DNA from: Ramlibacter tataouinensis
GTDB lineage: Bacteria; Pseudomonadota; Gammaproteobacteria; Burkholderiales; Burkholderiaceae_C
Assembly (NCBI GenBank): GCA_002427815.1
Contig: DIZF01000016.1
Location: forward strand, 283,220 to 347,219
Length of the DNA stretch: 64,000 nt
Direction of reading: 5' to 3'
Shown: positions 52,495-60,397 of the stretch, in pieces
How positions within the stretch are numbered: the stretch's first letter is position 1
Layout of the letters: each line of letters starts with the position of its first letter
The notes under the pieces: generated by a model
Database searches by the model: none
Seen by the model: only the letters and a program-made list of their open reading frames with translations
Told to the model about the DNA's origin: nothing
Program-made: the position numbers and the translations under genes

Positions 52495-54066
52495 TCAATC
52501 GACGGAAGGCGGCAAACGAGCGAACGCTGACGGGCCGGCGCGCTGCCACCACAGGGCCGCGGCGGCGATGCCCAGCGCCAGCAGCCACCAGGGCCAGAGT
52601 CCCAGGCGCGAGACCCACCAGGCATAGGGGGTGATGGTGCTTCGCCCCTCGACCTCGCCGGTGAGGACACCGCGCGTATAGCGCGGCAGGGAATGCGTCA
52701 CACGGCCGCGGTGGTCGATGATCACGGTGGCTCCGGTGTTGGTGGCGCGGATCATCGGCCGGTCGAACTCCAGCGCCCGCATCCGGCTGATTTGCAGGTG
52801 CTGGTCGATGGCGATGGTGTCGCCGAACCAGCCGATGTTGCTGAGATTGACCAGGATGGTCGGTGCCGCGGCCGGATCGGCAAAGTGGGCGCCCAGTTCT
52901 TCACCGAACAGGTCTTCGTAGCAGATGTTGGGGGCCAGCCGCTGCCCTTGCCACTCGAAGGAAGGCTGGCCGATGGCGCCGCGCTTGAAGTCGCCCAGGG
53001 GGATGTTCATCATGTCGGTGAACCACCGGAACAGCGGCGGGATGAATTCGCCGAACGGCACCAGATGGTGCTTGTCGTACCGGTAGACCGGGGCGCCGGG
53101 CTTGAGTCCGATCGCCGAGTTGGTGTAGCCCTCGCGCATGCCGCCCAGCGGAATACCGATCAGCGCTGCCTGTCCGCCCTGGGCGAAGCGCGCACGCAGC
53201 GCGTCCATATAACCGGCGGGCAATTGCTGGGGCAGCATCGGAATGGCGGTTTCGGGTGCGACGACCAAACTGGCGGTGCTGTCGCGCAATTGCCGGCCGT
53301 ACCAGTCCAAAGCCAGAGGGATGCCGGAGCCGCCCTGGAATTTCTCGTCTTGTGGAATATTGCCTTGCAGGAGCGCGACCGAAAGCCGCGGCCGGGGAGC
53401 GGGCGCCTGGCGGGGCACTGCGGTCATGTTGCAGGCTGCCAGCAGCACCGCGCCGCCGGCCAGCACCGCCCAGTAGCGCCATGAGCGCAGGGTGCCAGGG
53501 CGAGGCAACAGCGACAGCCCGAAGGCGAGCAGCGCGGCGACAAAGCCGATGCCGTGCACGCCCACCTGAGGCGCCAGAAACGCCAGTGGACCATCGACAT
53601 GCGCGTAACCGCCCGCGCCCCAGGGGAATCCCGTGAACCAGGTGACACGCAGGAGTTCAGCCAGCAGCCAGAGCGCAGCGAACAGCAGGCCACGGCCGAT
53701 CGCGTTGGGCCGGTCCAGGGCCGCAAACACCGCGATGGCCATCGCGTAGTAGAGCGAAAGGAAGGCCGCCAACCCCAGCACGGCGATAGCGGCCAGCGGC
53801 GCCGGCAGGCCGCCGTAGCGATGCATGGAAATGAAGAGCCACCAGAAGACGCCGGTCAGCCAGGCGGTGGCGAAGGCCCAGCCCAGCAGCCCGGCCTGCT
53901 GCCATGAAGCGCTGCGCTGGGCCAGCCAGCCCAGGGTGGCCAGCGACAGCAGTTGCAGCCACCACAGCGGCTGGCCATCCCAGGGGGCCGCGATCGAAAC
54001 GGCCTGGGCGAAACCGGCCAGCAAGGCGAGCGCGAACGGGGCAAGAGATGCCACCAAGCGCGTCAA
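52495..54066 (-). CDS. lnt: Apolipoprotein N-acyltransferase
   Basis: A 523-residue inner-membrane enzyme that adds the third acyl chain to lipoproteins. About six N-terminal transmembrane segments precede the nitrilase-like periplasmic domain with the catalytic triad Glu272 (VVAPETAIPML), Lys332 (RYDKHHLVPFGEF) and Cys382 (APNICYEDLFGEE). The start overlaps the stop of the CorC-like gene (ATGA). The gene order corC-lnt is widely conserved. Confidence 0.95.
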   Translation of the reverse strand: MTRLVASLAPFALALLAGFAQAVSIAAPWDGQPLWWLQLLSLATLGWLAQRSASWQQAGLLGWAFATAWLTGVFWWLFISMHRYGGLPAPLAAIAVLGLAAFLSLYYAMAIAVFAALDRPNAIGRGLLFAALWLLAELLRVTWFTGFPWGAGGYAHVDGPLAFLAPQVGVHGIGFVAALLAFGLSLLPRPGTLRSWRYWAVLAGGAVLLAACNMTAVPRQAPAPRPRLSVALLQGNIPQDEKFQGGSGIPLALDWYGRQLRDSTASLVVAPETAIPMLPQQLPAGYMDALRARFAQGGQAALIGIPLGGMREGYTNSAIGLKPGAPVYRYDKHHLVPFGEFIPPLFRWFTDMMNIPLGDFKRGAIGQPSFEWQGQRLAPNICYEDLFGEELGAHFADPAAAPTILVNLSNIGWFGDTIAIDQHLQISRMRALEFDRPMIRATNTGATVIIDHRGRVTHSLPRYTRGVLTGEVEGRSTITPYAWWVSRLGLWPWWLLALGIAAAALWWQRAGPSAFARLPPSVD

Positions 54067-54941
54067 CCCGTCGCGTCGTCGAGTCCCACCGGCGAAACCT
54101 TGAACCAGCGCACGGCGCCGCCCTTGGTGTGCAGCACCACGAAGTTCAGGCCCGACAGCGTGTAATGCTCGCCCCGCTTGGGCACATGGCCCATTTCGTG
54201 GGCGATCAGTCCGCCGATGGTGTCGAAGTCCTGGTCCGCGTCCTTGGGTTCCAGCGTCACGCCGAAGGCTTCGCCGACGCGCTCGATGGAGGTGTCGCCG
54301 CTGACCCGGTAGGTGCGATCCGCCAGTCCGAAGATATCGCCCTCGTCCTCGTCGATGTCGAACTCGTCCTCGATCTCGCCGACGATCTGCTCGAGCACGT
54401 CCTCGATGGTGATAAGGCCCGCCACGCGCCCGAACTCGTCGATCACGATGGCCAGGTGATTGCGGTTGCCGCGGAACTCGCGCAGCAGGTCGTTCAGGCC
54501 CTTGGTCTCGGGCACGAACACGGCGGGGCGCAACAGGGCGCGAATATTCAATTCGGGAGCACGCTGCAGCTTGAGCAGATCCTTCGCCAGCAGGATCCCG
54601 ATGATGTTCTCGCGGTCGCCTTCGACCACCGGGAAGCGCGAATGCGCCGTGTCGATGACGGTGTGCAGGATCTCGTCGTAGGGCGAATCGATGTTGATCA
54701 GGTCCATGCGCGGCGCGGCCACCATCACGTCGCCCGCCGTGAGTTCGGCCATCCGGAGCACGCCCTCGAGCATCACCCGCGAGTCGGCGCCGATGATGTC
54801 GTTGTCTTCGGCCTCGGCCAGGGTTTCGATCAGTTCGGCCTTGGAGTCCGGCCCCGGATGGATGAACTCGGCGATCTTCTGCAGAAAAGTTCGCTTGTCT
54901 TCCTTCTCAGGAGAGACGCGCGCGGGGTGCGGGTCGGACAC
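54063..54941 (-). CDS. HlyC/CorC-family CBS-domain protein (YbeX-like)
   Basis: A 292-residue protein of the YbeX/CorC type. A pair of CBS domains lies at about residues 65-190 (MVAAPRMDLINIDSPYDEILHTV; GVLLAKDLL region; LAIVIDEFGRVAGLITIEDVLEQIVGEI), and the C-terminal CorC_HlyC domain at about 205-285. Linked to magnesium/cobalt efflux and, as YbeX, to ribosome metabolism. It has no long membrane anchor. It heads the run leading to lnt, glyQS, gmhB and plsC. Confidence 0.88.
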   Translation of the reverse strand: MSDPHPARVSPEKEDKRTFLQKIAEFIHPGPDSKAELIETLAEAEDNDIIGADSRVMLEGVLRMAELTAGDVMVAAPRMDLINIDSPYDEILHTVIDTAHSRFPVVEGDRENIIGILLAKDLLKLQRAPELNIRALLRPAVFVPETKGLNDLLREFRGNRNHLAIVIDEFGRVAGLITIEDVLEQIVGEIEDEFDIDEDEGDIFGLADRTYRVSGDTSIERVGEAFGVTLEPKDADQDFDTIGGLIAHEMGHVPKRGEHYTLSGLNFVVLHTKGGAVRWFKVSPVGLDDATG

Positions 54942-55035
54942 AGCCTAGGGTTGCAGGACGTGCGGTAGTTGCGGGATCAATAGGATAGCGGAAAGGTAGG
55001 TTGCCGCCCTTTCCGCTCGCAACTAACGTTGCCGC

Positions 55036-55086
55036 GCCCTCCCCCCGAGGGACTCGCCAAGCCGCAGGAGCGCCGGCGGCGAGGGC
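55036..55086. repeat. GC-rich intergenic inverted repeat, REP-like
   Basis: In the gap between the acetyltransferase and CorC-like genes, GCCCTC (55036-55041) pairs with GAGGGC (55081-55086), enclosing CCCCCCGAGGG and further G/C-rich half-palindromes. It resembles the extragenic block at 33676-33690, although sequence identity is limited. It could act as a transcript end or REP unit. Confidence 0.3.
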
Positions 55087-55088
55087 TC

Positions 55089-55763
55089 TCACCTTAGCCG
55101 GTCGACTTTGTCCCGGGCGTCGCGCACGCCTTGGCGAATTTCCTGCACGCCCATCAGGAAATCCCAGAAGTTCTTGGCCTGCACTTTGAGGTGATAGTCG
55201 GTCTTGGCCAGTTGCTCTTCCACGATTTCGCTCATCCGGCTGTCCAGGGTAGCCGGCGGCAGCCGCAGGTACGCGTCGGTTTCGCTGCCCGCCCGTTCGA
55301 GGACGGCGCCTGAGTTGCGGGCGATCTTCAACATGGCCGTGTTTTCGCTGAGCGCATGGATGAAGAGCATGTCGACGCCCTCGTTGCGCGCGTGCATCAC
55401 CGCCCGCTCGAACAGCCTGCTGCCGTAACGACGGCCACGGGCTTTCTTGAGCACGGATACGCCGAACTCGGCGCAGGACTGATGTGAGGGGTCTTGCGCA
55501 AAAGCCAGATGGGCCATCGCGAGCAATTCGAGCTTGCGGTTGTAGATGCCGAAGATGTCGTCGCGATCGAAGTCCAGGCCCTGCACGTAGCGGCCAATCT
55601 GCTCATCATTGGCGGCATAGCCGAAACGCAGGTAGCGGTCGTGCTCGTCCAGCGCGATCAGGTGGTTGAGGATGCGTTGACGGTGGCTGGGGCCCAGTGA
55701 ACGGATGGGCACCACCACAGGCTGGGGCTGGGGCTGGGGCTGGTTGTCCGGTAATTCAGTCAT
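55089..55763 (-). CDS. GNAT-family N-acetyltransferase
   Basis: A 224-residue acetyltransferase-like protein. After a Pro-Gln repeat (PQPQPQP, residues 8-14) comes the GNAT fold with RYLRFGYAANDEQIGRYV, the beta strand LLAMAHLAF, and the acetyl-CoA loop VLKKARGRRYGSRLFERAVMHAR. A C-terminal alpha extension (EEQLAKTDYHLKVQAKNFWDFLMG) is family-specific. Substrate unknown. The ATG at 55763 is the best start but its GGGAGG site is directly adjacent, which is unusually close; an in-frame ATG at 55862 is less likely. A perfect palindrome lies 62 bp upstream. Confidence 0.78.
   Translation of the reverse strand: MTELPDNQPQPQPQPVVVPIRSLGPSHRQRILNHLIALDEHDRYLRFGYAANDEQIGRYVQGLDFDRDDIFGIYNRKLELLAMAHLAFAQDPSHQSCAEFGVSVLKKARGRRYGSRLFERAVMHARNEGVDMLFIHALSENTAMLKIARNSGAVLERAGSETDAYLRLPPATLDSRMSEIVEEQLAKTDYHLKVQAKNFWDFLMGVQEIRQGVRDARDKVDRLR
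55721..55743. repeat. Hexanucleotide tandem repeat GCTGGG (about 3.8 copies)
   Basis: Inside the start of the acetyltransferase gene, GCTGGG repeats nearly four times and encodes the Pro-Gln tract on the minus strand. The unit is six bases, so changes in copy number lengthen or shorten the tract without a frameshift. Confidence 0.9.
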
Positions 55764-55825
55764 CCTCCCAAGATAAGGGTTTTCACGGAGGAAGCAACGA
55801 CCAAAGTCAAGAAACTGCTGAGATA

Positions 55826-55839
55826 AGGTAGTTCTACCT
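55826..55839. promoter_or_regulatory. Perfect palindrome AGGTAGTTCTACCT upstream of the acetyltransferase
   Basis: Six-base arms AGGTAG and CTACCT with a TT centre, in an AT-richer stretch between the acetyltransferase and Lrp-type regulator genes. The TACCTA half is like LuxR/NarL-type response-regulator half-sites, so an operator is plausible. No known factor is assigned. Confidence 0.4.
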
Positions 55840-55907
55840 AATGCCGGTAACAAATCTGGCAAGGGCGAGGCACCGCTATCCTTTCAGCAGCAAAAACGAC
55901 CCGGCTG

Positions 55908-56390
55908 CTACACGGGCATGACTGTGGTCACCTTGACCTGGTCCAGCACGAAACTGGTCTTGCAGTCTTCGACGCTCGGGTGTTTGAGCAGGGTGTCCAT
56001 GATGAAGCGGCTGTAATGCGCCATGTCCCGCACCACCACCCGCAGCATGTAGTCCATTTCGCCCGTCACGGCCGCGCACTCCACGACCTCGGGCCAGGTC
56101 TGCACGCTGGCGCGAAACAGGTCCATGGGGTTGCGCTTGTGGCTTTCGGTGTGCTTTTCCAGTCGCACATTGAGATAGGCCGTCAATCCCAGCCCGACGG
56201 CTTCCGGCTTGACCAGCGCCACATAGCGGTCGATGACGCCGGCCTCTTCCAGCCTTTTCACGCGGCGCAAGACGGCGCTGGCGGACAGCCCCACCTGCTC
56301 GCCGACCAGGTCATAGGTCTCACGGCCATTGTGCTGAAGACGGCGCAAAATCGCCTTGTCGAGCTTGTCCAGTGCCTGTAATTCAGTCAT
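55908..56390 (-). CDS. Lrp/AsnC-family transcriptional regulator
   Basis: A 160-residue regulator. The N-terminal helix-turn-helix is LDKAILRRLQHNGRETYDLVGEQVGLSASAVLRRVKRLEEAGVI, and the RAM ligand-binding domain follows, with VVECAAVTGEMDYMLRVVVRDM. Members sense amino acids. It is divergent from hppD (105 bp apart), so it probably controls phenylalanine/tyrosine breakdown; ligand and mode are inferred. Confidence 0.88.
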   Translation of the reverse strand: MTELQALDKLDKAILRRLQHNGRETYDLVGEQVGLSASAVLRRVKRLEEAGVIDRYVALVKPEAVGLGLTAYLNVRLEKHTESHKRNPMDLFRASVQTWPEVVECAAVTGEMDYMLRVVVRDMAHYSRFIMDTLLKHPSVEDCKTSFVLDQVKVTTVMPV

Positions 56391-56495
56391 TACGCCTGAT
56401 TATTGCGTCATTCGCCCTTCAGCGCCGGCAAGACGCCGGAAAAATGATCAGTGCAAACCGTATCGTGAGGACACCTTTTTTCTTCCAGAAAACCT

Positions 56496-57641
56496 ATGAA
56501 CCAGGGCCTGCCCCCATCCGTCACCCAACAGGTGTCCGCCTGGGACAACCCAATGGGGACCGACGGCTTCGAATTCATCGAATACGCGGCGCCCGATCCC
56601 CAGGCCATGGGAAAGCTGTTCGAGCGCATGGGCTTCAGGCCCATCGCCCGCCACCGGCACAAGAATGTGCTGCTCTATCGACAGGGGGGCATCAACTTCA
56701 TCATCAATGCCGAGCCCGATTCGTTCGCCCAGCGGTTCGCCCGCCAGCACGGGCCCAGCATTTGCGCGATCGCCTTCCGGGTCCAGGACGCGAAGTTGGC
56801 CTATGAGCGCGCGGTCCAGCTGGGAGCCTGGGGCTATGCCGGGGTGGCCGGGCCGGGCGAGCTGAACATCCCGGCCATCAAGGGCATAGGCGACAGCCTG
56901 ATCTACCTGGTCGATCGCTGGCGCGGCAAGAACGGTGCGCGCGAAGGCGACATCGGCAACATCGGCTTCTACGACGTGGACTTCGAGCCGCTCCCGGGTG
57001 TCGATTCGCACGAGGCGCTGAACCCGGTTGGCAACGGCCTGACCTACATCGACCACCTGACTCACAACGTGCACCGGGGCCGCATGGGCGAATGGGCCGG
57101 GTTCTACGAGCGGCTGTTCAATTTCCGCGAGATCCGCTACTTCGACATCGAAGGCCAGGTCACCGGCGTCAAGAGCAAGGCCATGACCAGCCCCTGCGGC
57201 AAGATCCGCATCCCGATCAACGAAGAGGGCAACGACAAGGCCGGCCAGATCCAGGAGTACCTGGACATGTACCACGGTGAAGGCATCCAGCACATCGCGC
57301 TGGGCTCGACGAATCTCTACGACACGGTGGACCGGATGCGCGCCGCCGGCGTCAAGCTGCTGGATACCATCGACACCTACTACGAGCTGATCGACAAGCG
57401 CATCCCGGGGCACGGCGAAGCCATCGCCGAACTGCACCGCAGAAAGATCCTGGTGGACGGCAAGAAAGGCGCTTTGCTGCTGCAGATCTTCAGCGAGAAC
57501 CAGCTGGGCCCGATCTTCTTCGAATTCATCCAGCGCAAGGGCGACGAGGGTTTCGGCGAGGGAAATTTCAAGGCGCTGTTCGAGAGCATCGAGCTGGACC
57601 AGATGCGCCGCGGGGTGCTGGAGAACAGGAAGCCCGGCTGA
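56496..57641 (+). CDS. hppD: 4-hydroxyphenylpyruvate dioxygenase
   Basis: A 381-residue iron dioxygenase that converts 4-hydroxyphenylpyruvate to homogentisate in tyrosine catabolism. Iron ligands are His187 (YIDHLTHNV), His266 (GIQHIALG) and Glu343 (IFFEFIQRKGD). Two glyoxalase-like halves are evident, with N-terminal GTDGFEFIEYAAPDPQ. It is followed by phhA 72 bp downstream, in the same direction. Confidence 0.95.
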   Translation: MNQGLPPSVTQQVSAWDNPMGTDGFEFIEYAAPDPQAMGKLFERMGFRPIARHRHKNVLLYRQGGINFIINAEPDSFAQRFARQHGPSICAIAFRVQDAKLAYERAVQLGAWGYAGVAGPGELNIPAIKGIGDSLIYLVDRWRGKNGAREGDIGNIGFYDVDFEPLPGVDSHEALNPVGNGLTYIDHLTHNVHRGRMGEWAGFYERLFNFREIRYFDIEGQVTGVKSKAMTSPCGKIRIPINEEGNDKAGQIQEYLDMYHGEGIQHIALGSTNLYDTVDRMRAAGVKLLDTIDTYYELIDKRIPGHGEAIAELHRRKILVDGKKGALLLQIFSENQLGPIFFEFIQRKGDEGFGEGNFKALFESIELDQMRRGVLENRKPG

Positions 57642-57713
57642 AAGGCCCCTGCCGTTGGGTCCGTCGCCGAGATTTCATTCGCGGGCCCGACCCGCGATCC
57701 TGAAGCAAACAAC

Positions 57714-58541
57714 ATGGCCGTCGAACCCGTCGTTTATGGCGCCAGCGAACGCCCACCGCGCGGCGACTATTCGCGCGCCGGCGCCGACTACACCTGCCGC
57801 CAGAATTACGAGCGGTACACCCCGGCCGACCACGACACCTATCGCCGGCTGTACGAACGGCAGGCTGCGCTGGTGCCGGGACGGGCCTGCGACGAGTTCC
57901 TGGCTGCGCTCCCCTCGCTGGGCGCGAACGACCGCATTCCCCGCTTCGAGGAAATCAACGAGCGCCTCTTGCAGGCAACCGGCTGGGAAATCGTGGCGGT
58001 CCCCGGGTTGATCCCGGAAGTCCCGTTTTTCACGTTGCTGGCGAATCGCAGGTTTCCGGTCACGGACTGGATCCGCACGGCCCGGGAGTTCGACTACATC
58101 GTGGAGCCGGACGTCTTCCACGACCTGTTCGGCCATGTACCGCTGCTGTTCAACCCGATCTTTGCCGATCACATGCAGGAATATGGCAAGGGCGGGCTCA
58201 AGGCCCATCGCCTGGGCGCTTGCGAGCTGCTCAGTCGCCTGTATTGGTACACCATCGAGTTCGGCCTGATTCGTCAACACGATGGCTTGCGCGCTTACGG
58301 CGCGGGCATCCTGAGTTCGCCGGGCGAGTTGCGCTATGCGGTTGAGAGCCCGCAACCGCAGCGCCTGCCGCTGGACATCGAGCGCGTCATGCGCACCCGC
58401 TACAAGATCGACAGCTACCAGCAGACCTACTTCGTCATTGCGAGCATCCAGGAGCTGTTCGACAAGACGGCGCCGGATTTCGCTCCTTTGTACGAGCGGG
58501 TGAAAGGGATGGCCGAGCTGGCGGCCGACGCTGCCGCCTGA
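57714..58541 (+). CDS. phhA: Phenylalanine 4-monooxygenase
   Basis: A 275-residue pterin-dependent aromatic amino-acid hydroxylase that makes tyrosine from phenylalanine. Iron ligands His136 and His141 are in EPDVFHDLFGHVPLL and Glu182 in WYTIEFGLI. LIPEVPFFTLLANRRFPV and YGAGILSSPGEL are further family signatures. Feeds the pathway served by hppD upstream. Single-domain bacterial form without regulatory ACT domain. Confidence 0.95.
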   Translation: MAVEPVVYGASERPPRGDYSRAGADYTCRQNYERYTPADHDTYRRLYERQAALVPGRACDEFLAALPSLGANDRIPRFEEINERLLQATGWEIVAVPGLIPEVPFFTLLANRRFPVTDWIRTAREFDYIVEPDVFHDLFGHVPLLFNPIFADHMQEYGKGGLKAHRLGACELLSRLYWYTIEFGLIRQHDGLRAYGAGILSSPGELRYAVESPQPQRLPLDIERVMRTRYKIDSYQQTYFVIASIQELFDKTAPDFAPLYERVKGMAELAADAAA

Positions 58542-58552
58542 CGAGGCTTGCG

Positions 58553-59476
58553 TCAGAGCGGGACTTGCGCGTCGCCCGTGATCAAGGCCAGCGATTCGGC
58601 CATCACCCGGGGGTGGAAGCCAAGCTCCACATGCGCCACGCCCTGAACCAGGCGGTTGTCGGCACCGGCCAAGGTGGCGGTCGCGGTGGGAAAGACGATG
58701 TTGTCGCAGTTCGAGTACCAGCACGTGAACTTGTGGACAGCGCCCGGCGATCCCAGCTGGCGCAGCCAATCGCTGTGCAGTCGCATCTGGCGCCCGTTGG
58801 CGGCATGGCTGAAGCGTCCGAGCCAGGTGCCGTGATGCGGCGATCCGATGGTGATGATGCGATGTACGCGAGCGTCGGCCGACCTCGCCCGCAACCAGGC
58901 GCGCGCAGCCACGCCCCCCATGCTGTGGCACACCAGCACCGGTGCGGCGCCAGTGGCCCGCGTGACGCGCTCTACGGCCTCCTCGATGATGTCGACGTAC
59001 TCATCGATCGAGCCGAACACCGGCTCGAGGTTGACGGCGACAAACGGGTGGCCCAGACGGCGCAACTGTTTGAGCCAGGGGGTCCAGAAGCCGCGATTGC
59101 AGATGAAACCATGGATGAAGACCACCCCGCGTTGCATCGACCGGGCCGGCGCGGCCTCGGGATGATCGGGCACCGCGCGCCAGCGAAAGGGCTGGCGCCA
59201 GCAAAACACCGCAGCGGCGGCAGCTGTTTCGCCCAGCCAGGCCCGCGCCAGCTCGCGCCAGCTCGGCCGCGGCGCGCTCCCGTCTCCGCCCACGAGTCGC
59301 AGGGCCACGAACTCGATCGCGAGGAAGATGGAATAACCCATGCAGATCACGACGAAGCCAACCCCGGCGCGGACCGGCGCCTGCGGCCATTGCCACGCCA
59401 GCCATGCCAGAGCGCAGGCGGCCACCGACAGCGTGGTGAATTGCTGGAGGCGAGCCAGCTTCGAATGCGAACCCAT
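58553..59476 (-). CDS. Alpha/beta hydrolase (lipase-like) with N-terminal membrane helices
   Basis: A 307-residue membrane-associated alpha/beta hydrolase. Two hydrophobic segments lie at about residues 15-65 (TLSVAACALAWLAWQW and VGFVVICMGYSIFLAIEFV). The catalytic part has GVVFIHGFICNRGFW (oxyanion motif), VLVCHSMGGVAARAW with the nucleophile serine, IGSPHHGTWLG, and VAHVELGFHP with the histidine. Resembles triacylglycerol lipases that lack a lid. Substrate unknown. It is convergent with phhA (11 bp). Confidence 0.84.
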   Translation of the reverse strand: MGSHSKLARLQQFTTLSVAACALAWLAWQWPQAPVRAGVGFVVICMGYSIFLAIEFVALRLVGGDGSAPRPSWRELARAWLGETAAAAAVFCWRQPFRWRAVPDHPEAAPARSMQRGVVFIHGFICNRGFWTPWLKQLRRLGHPFVAVNLEPVFGSIDEYVDIIEEAVERVTRATGAAPVLVCHSMGGVAARAWLRARSADARVHRIITIGSPHHGTWLGRFSHAANGRQMRLHSDWLRQLGSPGAVHKFTCWYSNCDNIVFPTATATLAGADNRLVQGVAHVELGFHPRVMAESLALITGDAQVPL

Positions 59477-59609
59477 CAGGCCAGTATGACGTCCTGGCCG
59501 CTCAAGTGTTTGAGCGGCCCTGTGCCATGCAGTTCACATGCCATGGCTCGATCGCATGCGTCCATGACCCGGCTGTAGGGCGCCGCGCCTGGATAGACTC
59601 GGTGCTTGC

Positions 59610-60353
59610 ATGGAAGCCGCACGAAAAATTCGCAACGCCGTAGCCGAGGTGTCTCTGCTGAGACAAGCGGTCGAAGCCAATCCCATACTCGAGACGGCAC
59701 TGGTGGAGGTCAAGCGGGTCCAATCGCGGCGTTTCGCGGGAAGCTATGCAAACTTGCTGGCCGGGGGACCCTATCAGGCCGCAGCCCGGTTCTTTCTCGA
59801 CGAGCTTTACAGCGACAAGGATTACGCGCAGCGGGACGCCCAGTTTTCGCGCATAGCCGGCGCGATCGAAAAGCTCTTTCCATCCCAGGTGGCCGATACG
59901 GCTGTCGCCATGGCCCAATTGCATGTGCTGACCGAGGAATTGGATCAGGCGATGGCCCTGGCCTGGCTGGGTCAGGTCGATGAGCGGCTGACGCAGGCGC
60001 AGCGCTATATCCGGGCCTGGCGCGAAGTGGGCCGCCGTGCCGATCGGGAAAGCCAGCTTGCCGTGGTGCTGGAAATTGGCCGGCAAATGGGTCGCCTCAC
60101 ACGCATGCCGGGGCTGCGCATGATGCTCAAGATGATGCGCGGCCCCGCCGCCGCCGCCGGACTCGGATCGTTGCAGCGGTTCCTGGAGAGCGGCTTCGAC
60201 ACATTCGCGGCCATGGCGAAAAGCAGTGGCGGTGTGACGGACTTCCTGAACATCATCCATGCCAGCGAGTCGGCGCTGATCCAGATGCTGTTCGATGGTG
60301 AGCTTGTCGCGTGCGAGACCGAACTGGCGCACACCTTGGGACAAGCCCTCTGA
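59610..60353 (+). CDS. Conserved protein with FFLDELY motif, unknown function
   Basis: A 247-residue protein without signal peptide, all alpha-helical by inspection. The strongest feature is YQAAARFFLDELYSDKDYAQRDAQFSRI near residues 55-82, a motif conserved in otherwise uncharacterised proteobacterial proteins as I recall. It lies upstream of a FadD-type ligase with 44 bp between, on the same strand, so it may be an operon partner in fatty-acid use. I cannot assign a function. Confidence 0.7.
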   Translation: MEAARKIRNAVAEVSLLRQAVEANPILETALVEVKRVQSRRFAGSYANLLAGGPYQAAARFFLDELYSDKDYAQRDAQFSRIAGAIEKLFPSQVADTAVAMAQLHVLTEELDQAMALAWLGQVDERLTQAQRYIRAWREVGRRADRESQLAVVLEIGRQMGRLTRMPGLRMMLKMMRGPAAAAGLGSLQRFLESGFDTFAAMAKSSGGVTDFLNIIHASESALIQMLFDGELVACETELAHTLGQAL

Positions 60354-60397
60354 CGCCGGCCGCCGGGTGTCGGACAATGGCCGCGAAGGAGAGATTG

